A model generated the notes under the pieces. The model searched no databases. It had not been told where the DNA came from and saw nothing but the letters and a program-made list of their open reading frames with translations. Of a DNA stretch of 64,000 nt, positions 23,802-35,024 are shown piece by piece. Numbering within the stretch: the first letter of the stretch is position 1; every line of letters starts with the position of its first letter. The DNA is from Varanus komodoensis (taxonomy: Eukaryota > Chordata > Lepidosauria > Squamata > Varanidae): the NCBI RefSeq assembly GCF_004798865.1, contig NW_025335505.1, positions 25,775,550 to 25,839,549 of the forward strand, given 5' to 3'. The translations under genes were made by a program, and so were the position numbers.

Positions 23802-23870
23802 GGTTGCAATCTTATACATAGCTGCCTAGGAATAAGTTCCACAGAACTCCATGGGACTTGATTCTTCGTA
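23802..23870. repeat. Palindromic AAGTCCC-type repeat
   Basis: GGTTGCAATCTTATACATAG, then AATAAGTTCCACAGAACTCC, ATGGGACTTG. Same family as at 26836 and 44791. Confidence 0.6.
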
Positions 23871-25890
23871 GCCTGTAACAATCCATGTCAGTGTGGTGTT
23901 GCTATGCTGAAAGCTGTACTGCTCTGAAGGGACACATGGTGGCAATTTTGAACAATTAAAAAGTATCTCAACTGAAATCATACAAATCAGGCCACAACAG
24001 CTGACCATAGTAAATACCTCTTAGCACTTATATGCTTCCCTCCACATCCTCACCCTTCCTACATGAGGCTGTTTATCTGCTATTTGGTTGTATAGGAGAA
24101 CACAACCCACCTCTATACAAAGCACTTTTCTTCCTGCTCTTTCACCACATAGCCTTAATGTGGCTTGTGCTATAGTGAAATAATGTGATAATAGAAGTAG
24201 AAAAATCTATTTTCTTTCACTTTTGCAAATAATACACATAAAAATACATCTTGGGCTGGGATGTATTACTTGTAAATGTTAGGCAGGAAACAATAAATAA
24301 ATAAGGGATCCATTTTTAAATTGAGCATGTATCCCAATAAGTAGAATTTCAAAGCCAACTTTAAAATTGGAGGCAGAAGCAATGTAAACTAAGTACACTG
24401 ATATATAAATAACACTGGAAAAAATGGTATGCTCCAGCAGAACCAATGTACTTAACACCATTCTTCTGTAGGAATAGTGGAAGCCAAAAATTCCAGGAAA
24501 AAATGATGTGAACTAACAGAATGGAGGAACCTGCATGTCCTTACTTGTTTTAGATCCAGAGTGCTTCCAGATAAGGTTTACCTGGCACCATTACTTTGCC
24601 TCATTCATGGCACTTTATAGGGAGTCCATGAACCTCTCCCAGAGCTGTAGACACTCCTATGACCTTCAGAGGGGGGTTCCGAATTGAACCCCTCCTCTGA
24701 TTATCTCCCCCAGCACCACAGAGCCATCATACAGAGAACTATGCCAGCTGCTTTCTAAGGCTGACCTCACAGAGATTGAAAGGGCCAGAAGGACGGGAGA
24801 AGAGAGGCCAGGCTCTGCAGAATGCGGTAGCCTTCCCATTGCCAGTCACTGCCCATCATCTGTAAGCGAACTAGGCAGGCCCTGAGGCTCATCGAGCTTT
24901 TCCTCCTGGAAAAGGACAGGACATGAAATTGCCTCCATCCTCTTCCATGCTCCTGGCACCAGCAGAGCAGGGCTTGGACTTTCAGAAGCCCCCGAGTTTA
25001 TCTTATTTGGCATACATAAAACATTTGGCCTCAATTCATGTCATTATAGAGTTATATATATCAGTGGGACTGGCTTTTTTAGTTTAAACCACAACTCCAG
25101 AGCTTCTCATAACCCCCAAACAAAATAACTCCTTTTTAATTGAAAGAGATGTGAAAATAATGCAATGCTGAACATTGTATAGACCATCATGAGCCCTTTG
25201 CTATAATTGTGTCTGTTCAGGCTCAGTTCCAGATAATCAGGATGAATACAGAGCTGATACAGGAACATGGCTGTATAAGTTAACTGCTTACAGGGCAGCA
25301 AGTTTCATATATAGAATCCTGTAATGCTGCATGGATTTGTAGGTCATTCTTGAGAGATGCTCTAGCAATCTTTTGAGAAGCCTTTGGTGTTCCTAATATT
25401 GGCAGCTAATGTTGTTGGGCTGATTTATTTTAAGTCTGTACATGCAAGGAGAAGGCAATTGCAACAGATGGTTTTTCGACAGCATAAAATAACAGCATGC
25501 CAACTTAAACTGTAAATTACAAACAATTCTTCCCTAAGTAGAAAACGGATGCACAGAATGGGAAGTCTTAGCAGCCAGGAAAGTTTGCAAATTCAGTGGA
25601 GAAAATGACTGGTGACTGCAGAGTTGGGACTGGTGGGGAAGGCTGGTTATAGGAGTAGTTACCCTGTTTATAATGGCCAGAGCAAGATACAAGGTAAGTT
25701 TAGACCAATGATGAACAGCAGAGAGTTCAAAGACACAAAATCAACCCACAATCAAGCATTGGGCCAACAAGAAGATTGTAAGGAATGGAAGAAGTCCTGG
25801 GGGATGGCTATATTGCATAAAGCATCTACAAACTACAATGAAAGGAACCGTGAGCATAAAATATATTCTTCAGAAAGGTCCCTGGCCTGT
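23871..25890. other. Unassigned stretch
   Basis: No repeat family or exon recognised. 24600-24970 is less AT-rich than its surroundings, but its ORFs show no known motif. The plus-strand ORF at 25612-25998 (128 codons) runs into the LINE that follows. Confidence 0.35.
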
Positions 25891-26500
25891 TTTTTGGGCC
25901 TAACATTCCAATATTTTTCAAACTTCAGTGGTTACCATTTTATTTCAGAGCACAATTCAAAGTGCTACTATTATGTGTTAAGCCATAAAAGATGTTGACT
26001 GAGGATTGTGGTGGTTTTTCCTACATGAGCCAGTTCACCCAATGAGATTGTCCCTAGAGGCCTGACTGAGTGTCTAGGTGGGACATATGACAGCACCTTT
26101 TCAGTCGCAGCAGCCTGTCTTGGCAGGCTCAACAGTAACTTGCTCATCCAGAAGGCTTACTTAGAAATATGTAAACTTGGCTGAGAGGGGAGAAAAATTT
26201 GGAAAAGATGTATTCCTTAAGTTTTCTTTCCCTGTCCCCAAACATCTATAGGCTTAATTAGCCCTTTGTTCTACCTCAGTGCCACCCCCTGTTTTGTCAA
26301 CCATGCCTTTGGTTTTGTTCCCATCACTTCTGTCATTTTAATATTTGATTTCTGATTTGCAGTTTTGTTTTTTTTTAATTGAATTCTACTGTTTTAATTA
26401 CAGTAAAATGTTTTAATTCACATTGTGAACCACATGGATTTGGTGGGTGAAGGGCCAGGAAATGGAATATGACTGTTGAGTTAATTAAAATAAACACAAA
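25891..26500 (+). mobile_element. Decayed L2-type LINE 3' end
   Basis: FRAQFKVLLLCVKAL can be followed across frames near 25940-25990 and matches the FRVQFKVLLLTYKAL block of L2-group ORF2. It then decays. The 3' tail GTGAACCACATGGATTTGG and TTAATTAAAATAAAC is at about 26425-26495. Confidence 0.5.
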
Positions 26501-26835
26501 TCCACAGAATCAAAATTCTATTTACATAACAAAGTAGCTCCTAGATCTCATTGAAAATGGAATGAATGAAGGTATGAGAAAGAAGTGGTGACCTAAAACA
26601 GATGTTATTGTTAACTAACAAAAGAAAGCATTTCCTGCATTGTAGGAAAAGGGAAAGGAGAGTTGGTGCATATAAAGCTGACAACTGTCTGTTTCAACAA
26701 CAGCAGGCTGAGTAATGTTAGACTACTCATGTGTACACCGCATAAAGTGGCTATCTGGGGTCCAGTTATAGAGAAAATGAATTTATTTTTGTTAATTTAT
26801 AAAAAGATGTCAAGTACATATTTACAGCTACCAAC

Positions 26836-26922
26836 CATGATCCTATATATGCCTACTCAGAAGTAAGTCCCATGGAATTAAACGAGGCTTACCCCAAGGT
26901 ATGTGGGTAAACTATTGCAACC
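26836..26922. repeat. Palindromic AAGTCCC-type repeat, complete
   Basis: ATCCTATATATGCCTACTCAG and AAGTAAGTCCCATGGAATTA on the left; GAGGCTTACCCCAAGG, GTGGGTAAACTATTGCAACC on the right, roughly inverted. One of the two most complete copies here. Confidence 0.65.
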
Positions 26923-27330
26923 TAAGAAGTCTAATAACAGCATTTCCCAAAATACTATATATAGGAGGTATCACATAAGGGCATGCATTAAAAATTACTT
27001 TAAAACTGCCTTGTATAAGCAAGGAAACTTATAAATATGGATGTCAAGGGGGCTGTTTCAAAGTTAAAAGCACTCAATTCCCCCAGCCACAGAATGCATT
27101 CAATGTACAAGTCTAAACTGATCTTTTAACGAACTTTTTCCTTCTTCTCCCTTAGGAAATCCTTCAGTTGCTTCCTAATTTGCTAAAAGATTTACAGAAT
27201 GATAAATTCTAGATTATTAAAATAACCTGGATTCCAATGTTTGAAAATGAAATTTTTGGTATTTGTCATATACCAAAGTGAAATAAGACATTGAAAGTGA
27301 AATAAGAAAGTGCAAAAGCAAGACTGCAGC

Positions 27331-28252
27331 TGAATATTTTAAAAAATCATAACTGAAAAAGAATTACATGGCTTTAATGTGAACAGTGAAGAAACTGAAA
27401 CTGTGAAAGATTTTGCATACCTTGGCTCAGTCATCAGTTCAAAGGGAGACTTCAGCCAAGGAATCTGAAGACTGAAACTTGGAAAAGCTGCAATGAAGGA
27501 ACTAGACAAAATCTTCAAATGTGAAGATGTTTCACTGGAGACCATGGCCAAGATCATCCATGCTATCACTTTCCTCAGCACTATATATGGAGGTGAAAGC
27601 TGGACACTGAAGAAAAGCTAGTAGGAAAAAAAATTAATTTGTTTGAAACATGATGCTGGAGGGAAGCTTTGCAAATACTGTGGACCGACAGAAAGAAGAA
27701 ATGGGGTTCTGGATCAAATCAAGCCAGCACTTTTGGAGCCAGGTGAAAACCTTTTTATTTTACAGATATTTTAATAGATAAGATTTGTTTTAATCGTGTT
27801 CTTATTGCTGTGATTGATTTTACTATCATCTCCATGGCTTGTTGATGTTTTGCTGTACTGGTTCATTGTCTATTGTCTATTTAAATATTATTATTTTTTA
27901 TCTGTCTTTTTAATTTATAAATTGCCCAGAGAGCCCAATGGAGTATGGGGCAGTATAGAAGTACAATAAACAACAACTTGCCCTGGAAGCTAAATGATGA
28001 TACTGAGGCTATTATACTTTGAGCACATCAAGAGAAGTCAAGATGCACTGGAGAAAACAATAAAGCTAGGAGAATTCAAACACAGAAGAAGAAGATGAAG
28101 GACAGATATGACACAAATCGATTCCATAATGGAAGACACAGTCTTGAGTTTACAAAAGCCGAGTAGGGCTGTCAAGGACAGGGCATTTCGGAGGACACTC
28201 ATTTATATGGTTGCAATAAGTCAGAGATGACTTAATGGCATGTAACAACAAT
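27331..28252 (+). mobile_element. RTE-type LINE, ORF2 C-terminal part, split by L2
   Basis: Before the interruption, the text reads VKDFAYLGSVISSKGDFSQ, then KLGKAAMKELDKIFKCEDVS and FETXCWREALQILW (27395-27690, X is a stop). After it come LEAK and YFEHIKRSQDALEKTIKLG, ending in GGCATGTAACAACAA at about 28237-28251. These follow the RTE/BovB-group C-terminus (FIFLGSKI, LDSILKSRD, ELWCWRRLLRVPW) but form a different subfamily from the BovB copies at 37.5 and 62.8 kb. A few stops; 5' truncated. The L2 insert is 27727-27972. Confidence 0.7.
27727..27972 (+). mobile_element. L2-type LINE 3' end nested in RTE
   Basis: Begins with FGARWKPFYF-coding text (compare FRRQAKTFLF in the copies at 39240 and 41490). 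It ends ATTGCCCAGAGAGCCCAATG and GGCAGTATAGAAGTACAATA, the L2 3' signature. The RTE reading resumes at once on the right. Confidence 0.6.
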
Positions 28253-28644
28253 ATGCCTAGACAATGTCAGGAAGTGCATAAGTGAGGATTAATGAAAGAA
28301 GATAATACATTCTATTTTCTTTTTGGTACATTGGACACCCTCAGTTGGGACAGCCATGCTACGCACAAAAGAAGTTGATCTTTACTCTCTTTTCTGGAGT
28401 TGATTTTAACATGCTTAAGCACTTATAATTAGATATAACTACATTCATAACTATTTATGATCACAACCAAACATTTCCTTATAGAGAGGCAGCTAACTTG
28501 GAAGGATTTTCATTATGTCTGAACATAATTGAATCCACATTTGTATCTATTCTTAATCATAAAACTTAAGAACCAACATAAATTACTAACACCAGTAGGG
28601 TAATTTACATGGTGATAAGAATTATAGTTAAATAGATACTTTAA
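28253..28644. other. Unassigned stretch
   Basis: AT-rich; nothing recognised. Confidence 0.35.
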
Positions 28645-28750
28645 AGCCTAGACTGTTCAAAGAACTTCACACAAGCATTAAAACAAACCTATAAAGTAGG
28701 GCAGTATAATTATTCCCAAATTACAGGTCGGTATGCTGAGGAGGAGAAGG
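28645..28750 (-). mobile_element. MIR-like SINE fragment
   Basis: CAAAGAACTTCACACAAGCA, then AAACCTATAAAGTAGGGCAG and ATTATTCCCAAATTACAG, then GCTGAGG. This follows the order of the MIR core (AAGCACTTTACA, CCCTATGAGGTAGG, ATTATCCCCATTTTACAG, CTGAGG). Diverged; orientation follows MIR convention. Confidence 0.5.
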
Positions 28751-29089
28751 TGCCTGTCTAATGTGCCCCCACCCCTGTAACTTCCTTACCTGGGGGCTTG
28801 CTGTCCTGTATCTCAATCTCTTAATCAACACACTGCACCAACTCCCCATTATGAGGTACCAGCAAACTGGAAGTAACATTTCAAAGTCCAGCCTTGTTGA
28901 TCCTTGTCAGGAACACAACCTTTTGGACTCATAGATACAAATGGAAATTTGAGAAATTGCCCTGGTCAAAAGCATAAAATGGCTACTAATGAGTGGGAAT
29001 GGCTAATCACAAAGGACAGGCGTGCTGCCCAGAAGCATTCAGGAGAAATTAGGATGGTACATAGCAGCTGCAGGCTATGAGCTGCAAGC

Positions 29090-29416
29090 TTAAGGTAAAT
29101 ATAAAGGTTTCCCCTTGACATTAAGTCCAGTCATGCCTGACTCTAGGGGGTGGTGCTCATCTCCGTTTCCTAGCCGTGGGAACTGACGTTTGTCTGCAGT
29201 CTCCATGGTCATGTGGCCGGCATGACTAAACACCGAAGTGCATGGAACGCTGTTACCTGCCCACCGTAGTGGTACCTTTTCATCTACTTGCATTTGCATG
29301 CTTTCGAGCTGCAAGGCTGGCAGGAGCTGGGATGGAGCAACAGGAACTCACCCTGTTGTGCAGATTTGAACCAGCGACCTTTCGATCAACCAGCCCAGCA
29401 GCACAGCAGTTTAAAC
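29090..29416 (-). mobile_element. tRNA-derived SINE (lizard-type, not Sauria)
   Basis: On the minus strand it begins near 29416. The B-box GGTTCAAATC (29363-29372) is intact, as an RNA polymerase III internal promoter needs. The body contains CATGTGGCCGGCATGACTAA (read on the plus strand at about 29211-29230), and the end is AAGGTTTCCCCTTGAC with a TAAA-rich tail near 29090-29108. I recognise this body as a common lizard SINE. It looks full length and only moderately diverged. Confidence 0.7.
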
Positions 29417-29684
29417 CAAGATAGTTAAATAATAATTAGGAGAATTAGGCTGTTTAAATGGAAGGTGTCTGGGATCGCATTTGTGCCTGTGGGCATCATA
29501 TTCCCTCCATGTTAGAGTGGTGAAGTCAGGCTGACCACACAGGCCCTGTCTCTTTCACCATCTCTCAACTAGCTGGCACTTCTGTTCCATCCATGCATTC
29601 CTGTCACAGGTAGTGTAACCCAGACAGTGCAAGTGTGTGGGAATGGGGGTGGGGGGAAGCATGTCAAATTGTGGCATACAACTG

Positions 29685-29800
29685 CTACTTTTATCACCTG
29701 AGAGGATAAAATGGAGAGGAAGAGAAGACTTATGTATGCTACCCTGGCCTCTGGAAGGAAAAGTGGGATATAAATATAATAAATGTATAAATAAACTTGG
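29685..29800 (+). mobile_element. Sauria-type SINE, 3' part
   Basis: AAGACTTATGTATGCTACCC, TGGCCTCTGGAAGGAAAAG, TGGGATATAAATATAATAAA. Matches the tail half of the SINE at 44912-45121. The head is missing or unrecognisable. Confidence 0.6.
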
Positions 29801-32800
29801 TCATTCAGGTGAAAAAAGATGACCAACTGTGCTCTGCCAGATGGCAAAAAGGAGAGTTTACTAAAGCTGACTTTCCAAATATAAACCCACAACTTTTGGG
29901 ATTCTGTTCTCCCAGAAAGTCGTGAAAGAAGCCAAAGGGATAGCGGCAGTTATTAAGAAGCAGCTAGCAGGCTGTCTTACAGGGCTGCCAGGCACCTTTC
30001 TTTACAACAGTGTATTCCAAATACAAGGTCGATCCTGTCTCCTTGCTTTGTTGGAGGAGGCACTGCTCCACGGTGGAAACATTTGGTTTAGATGGTTGAC
30101 AGAAGATGGGATTTCAAGAGTTTTAAGGTGAACTAACTTTTACTGGAACAACATTCAGTGGTGACATAATAACCATATTTTGCGAAAGCATTTTTTCAGG
30201 GAAGGAAAAACTGCTCATGTTAATCTTAAAGATGTTAAAGACATTTAAGAAAGGTCTTTATAAATATAGATTTTATAAATATAGACTTTATAAATATAAT
30301 TACTGTGACATGTCTGATTTATTGCAAAGGCCTTGGTAAATGTTCCATGATATGATTTTGCAGGAATACAGCCTGCTACTGTGTTATTTAGCTGTACACT
30401 CATTGTCTGTGGTATAAGAACGTTTATTTGAATCCTAAGGTGAAGTTTACTGAAAAGTAGTCACAAAAGTAGCAAGTCATAGAGTTGGATAACTTATGGC
30501 TGGGGTGGGTGGGGGAGTATTTTCTGAAATGTGAACAAAGCTCCAGCAAGGAAACTACTGGTTGCTTCCCTTCCCTAATTCCCATTTTGTTAACTATCTG
30601 ATATCCCCAGGGAGATGTGATTTTTTTACAATTACAGCTCAAGGTAGAAAGAGAGAGAAATTAGGCTTCATGCATTAGTACACAGCTACCTTTACAGCTG
30701 GCTTTACAGCTGGTGAGTTTTTCTTTTGACCATTGGAACACTGAATGAATTCTGCATCCAGATCTGGTTTTATGAGTGGCATCTTAATTAATTTTCCACC
30801 ATTTTTTGAAAAAGATAACAAGATGCCCTTTGTCACAAACAATTGCTTCTTGCAGTCTTGCCAAGTAAGATGTAAAGAAGGCAAAGAGTCTTAGATACAG
30901 TGTCCAATGTTTTACTAAGCAGCAGAGCTTGGTTCTTTCATCTTCCCTCGGAGAAAGAATTCAGGTTACACTCTGCACAAAATTAAAGTGTTCTGTTCAG
31001 TTATGTACACGAACAGCTTTGTAACTGTTCCTGGCTTCTAGGTCAAGGGCTCTCCCTATGGCGGGGTGCCAGCTTTATCCCTGGGCTCTCATAATCCCCT
31101 GAAATAAATCAACTTCCATTGAAATCCTCTGCAGTTCCACTTGAAACTGCTGCTTCTAGCATGATGCTCTTTTATATTTTTGTGGAATTAAAAATAACCA
31201 GGAAGGAGGAAAATGAGGGAAGGAAACAATACAGTCATTGTAGATGGGATACAGAGTTCCAAATATAATCCAGATTGTACATATTGAAGAGTATCTTTGT
31301 ATGCTGCCTAACTCTAGATTTCAGCATTTATTATTAGACCTAATAAAAGTGCTCTGGATTAGAGATATGATCTGATTGGCTAACAGAGTTACAACACCAT
31401 GGGTATCTACTGTCATTAAAACTAAACTACATGAATAGGCTGAATACCTATTGCCCTACTTCTAGGTAACAGGGTAAATTCCAGGGTAAGTTAAAGGCTA
31501 CCGAACACTAAGTATATATAACTAGTAGAAGCTAATGGTTTTACTTTGATAATTTTAAATCACTCAGTATGAAAAAACAGTCACATGTCTTCTTTTCTTT
31601 GAAAAATTCAAATATTGTATTTCAAAATTATGTGGTTTTCACTGAAGCATTGAGATGATTTTTTCATATATGAAATGCAAATTTTCTGAATTTGAACCTC
31701 AAAAATTCAGTGCAGGGTTTACTAATACTTGACTGAAAAATAAGCAGAAATAAACACACATGATAAATTTTACAACTGATCAGACAAGAACTAGTGAATG
31801 CTAGAAAGTAGTATGTCACTAATATTTTCAGAGGTAAATCTGTGACTCAAAGTGTTATAGAATGTACTAGAATTTCCAACATTAAAAAGAGGCAAATAAT
31901 GAAGGGCTTGCAGGCAAGATAAAAGATAACCTTAAGCTTAAACTTTAAAGACAAGATAACAAAGTGATCATAAGAGACTGCAATAGTCAACACTATATAA
32001 TATTAAACACATATTGCCAGTAGAGTGCTGATTACTCAACTATGCACAAAGCAATCTTGGCTTGCTGCCACCTACAGACCAAAATAAGTAATGCGGTTAA
32101 TTTCTTTGGAGACCTATTTTTTATAGTTTTGTTTGTAAACAGCTGCAGTTTGCAGCAGAAATGGCTTCTAGATGAACTTATGGATAACTGATTGGATAAT
32201 TTCCAGATGTGCTTGATGACAATTTCTATCGTTCTTAACCAGCATAGCCAATTCTAACTTTTATATAGTTGTCGGCTCTCCTTTCCTAAGGGTCCTTAGA
32301 CATATAGTTGCCCATATGTCTCTTTTTTCGGCCAATGTCAAAGAGAATACTATCAAAGCAGACTGGAGAGACACTTGGAGAAGAAGCATGAACACACACA
32401 CTAACAATAATTATGAACACTCTCCTGATAGCAAGGTGTCCTGAAGGACCGCAACACATAAACACACAACATTCCCCTCCCTCAGAGCACACACTTCTCT
32501 CTTACACACCCAGGGGACATCCCTCACCCCCACAATACCTATGGTAAACTGCTCTCCTCCACTCCATAAAGTTAGTAAAACTTCTCATCACCACCGGTGT
32601 TCTCTTGGAGAGCATCGAGAAGATGACATTGTAGCAGTCATACTTTTTAACAATTAGCCATCTAAATGCGACTGCCAGAGATGCTTTAGCCATCATGCAC
32701 AGAAGGATGAACACAGAGGGCAGGGCTGCTACAGTGTTGTCTTCCCCATGTTCTCTAAGGTAAAACAGGGAGGGGCAGTAAAATCTGTGGCAACAGCAGA

Positions 32801-33995
32801 GGAAGCTTGAGGGGAAGCTAGCATACTTGGTGGGCTGCCGGAGAGGCCCTAGAGGACACTCTGCAGCCCAACGGCAGCAGATTGCCCATATGTGACCCAG
32901 AAAATCCCCAGTCATTCCTGATAGAACATAATTTTAAAAGTCCCCAATCACTGCCAATAAAACACAGTAAAAACACATTTCACACTTTTTCTTAAGGCAG
33001 TGGGCCAAGAAGATGCAAGGTAAAAGAACATACCAGGCAACAATTAAAGCTACAACACTTGTAAAGACATGCTTTCTCAAACAGGCACTAAAAATATTAT
33101 CCTACAGTATTTAGATTTCTGAACATACAGCATACCTAAATCAAGATGTTCTGGACCTAAAGATGTTCAGGTGCTTCCTCTATACAACTCCATCAGCATC
33201 AAATACAAAGTGACAAAACCATTCCAAGGAGGCCATTCAAACAAATCAACACTTCACTGAGCACCGGCAACTTTAAAGTGTTCCTTCTCATTCCTTCCTG
33301 CAATTTAAAGGGCTTTACATCTGGGTTACATCACATGAGCTAGCATGAGAGAAAGCACTGCAGAGCAGGACAAAACAGAAGCTTTAAAAAGGCAGACATA
33401 TTCTGATAATGTATGTATGATGGTGTGGGCACATATGATTTCTATGACATTTTAACCACAAGCAATTTGTCAGTATGAGCTGGATGATAATTTGACATAG
33501 CTTTCCATTCTGCAATCTCATATTCATTGTGCACATTTTATACTAATTTTGAGTCAATTTTCAGTTCAAACCATTTCCCTTTTTCTGGCTGTGTACAGTT
33601 TCATTCATTAATTCTATTTGCCATTGTTTTATCACACTATCTCGCCCACATACACTCTTTTTAAAAATTGAGAACTTACTACATTTTTAATGGATTTTCT
33701 GTTCTGCTGTTAGATCAGCCTGGATATCCGAAAGGATTCCACTGAAAACAAACAATACTGTACTACTCATGTAGTACATGAAAATAAATGTATTTTCTGT
33801 CCAAGAGACAACAACAAGAGCCATCCCACACCAGAAGCTTAACATAGGAAACAGGAGAATACACACAGTTGTATTTCAGTTCTAGAAGGAATCTATTTAA
33901 GCTGTTCTCCAGAGCCACCACAATTCATTTGTATGAGGAATCTGTAACATTCTGCATACTGGATCATATGCACCTATTTTCTTGTGTGGATTCCT
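29801..33995. other. Unassigned stretch with a small tandem repeat
   Basis: No transposon or exon recognised over 4.2 kb. A 15-bp unit (TTTATAAATATAGA) is repeated three times at 30256-30300. The longest ORFs are 29922-30131 (plus, 69 codons) and 32502-32915 (minus, 137 codons). The latter is among the longest in the window, but its composition is uneven and it has no familiar domain, so I do not call it a gene. Confidence 0.35.
30256..30300. repeat. 15-bp tandem repeat, three units
   Basis: Units CTTTATAAATATAGA, TTTTATAAATATAGA, CTTTATAAATATAAT. Nearly identical, so probably recent. Confidence 0.85.
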
Positions 33996-33999
33996 GGCC

Positions 34000-34185
34000 T
34001 TGTCTGAAATCTCTCATTGTCAGTATGTAACTGTTTTAAGGAACTTGGCCAAAGACCCAGCTCAGGCATTGCATTATTCTTGCATTCTTATTGTCTGTTT
34101 TTATGGATTGTTGTAATCCACCCAGAGAGCTTCAGGTGTGGGGAGGTATAGAAATGAAATGACTAAATAATAATAATGATTTTAA
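34000..34185 (+). mobile_element. L2-type LINE 3' tail
   Basis: ATTGTTGTAATCCACCCAGA, GAGCTTCAGGTGTGGGGAGG and TATAGAAATGAAATGACTAA with an AATAAT tail. This is the L2 terminus pattern. Confidence 0.55.
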
Positions 34186-34195
34186 AAAGTATAAA

Positions 34196-34535
34196 ACCTT
34201 GGGTTGTTGTGGGACAAGTAGGAGCAAGTGAGCATACTGAATCTTGTTTGCCAGCCATTCCTGGGGCAACCAGGTGCAAACAACTCTCAGATGTCCCATC
34301 CCTGAGTTATTTAGCACACCGGCCTGTGGGTTGTTGGGGGAACCCAGAAAGAGCCATAGTTTACAGCTCTGAGTGTTCCCTAACCCAACACCACAGAGCT
34401 CCACAGCCAGATATCATGCTGAACAACTTAGGAATGGGATGTTCCTGGGTTGTTTGGCTCAGTGGGAACAATTAGGCAACTTGGAACCAGCTTATTGCTC
34501 TCTCCTGGTCATTCATGACTACGCAGGGTTTCATA
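34196..34535. mobile_element. Second foldback (palindromic) MITE-like element
   Basis: Left arm: CAACTCTCAGATGTCCCATC, CCTGAGTTATTTAGCA (34281-34316). It pairs with the right arm, whose reverse complement reads CAACCCAGGAACATCCCATT, CCTAAGTTGTTCAGCA (34417-34452). GGTTGTTGGGGGAACC near 34328-34345 and GTTCCCTAACCCAAC near 34375-34389 also pair. Outer ends AACCTTGGGTTG and CGCAGGGTTT are weakly inverted. No ORF of note. The overall design resembles the element at 8091-8436, but I cannot show that they are one family. Confidence 0.6.
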
Positions 34536-34921
34536 AAAAAAATGAACTGGGTTGCTTTCTGTTAGCATTTAATTATAATTCTAGTGTTACAAAAGGTTTG
34601 TGACTGGTCTATTGGAGGTGAATGTTCTGGTCAGACTGGTGAAATATCAGAATGTGAACAGCAGAAGTATGGTTAACACTTGAATGCAATGCTACAGTTT
34701 GGAAGAGGGGACTGAGCTGCCACTAGATTGATGTAAATGATTCATCATTCACATTAATTAATATACAGAAATGTGGAGACTTGGAAAAGAATCAAAGGGC
34801 CCAGGTCAAGCTTTTTTTTGTGGGGGGGGGTACAAACTGGGGTTTTTTGGATTTTCTCATTCAAGTATAACTCCTCATGCTGTATTAGATCTTCTGACTT
34901 TGTGGGCTAGTTCAGAAGCAG

Positions 34922-35024
34922 CATTCCCAACCCTGCTTTGGTCTACAAGCCTCAACATTCCTTACTATTAGTTATGCTGGCTGGGGCTGAGGACTTAGTA
35001 TCCAAAACATCTGGAGACTTCAAT
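34922..35024. repeat. Palindromic CCAAAACATCTGG-type repeat
   Basis: Left part TTCCCAACCCTGCTTTGGTC, ACAAGCCTCAACATTCC; right part GCTGGCTGGGGCTGAGGAC, TATCCAAAACATCTGGAG. Diverged copy of the family at 47266-47402. Confidence 0.6.

Noticed and set aside
32502-32915. Minus-strand ORF of 137 codons
   Set aside because: No domain, no codon pattern and no splice-site context that I could recognise. An ORF of this length is expected by chance in 64 kb.
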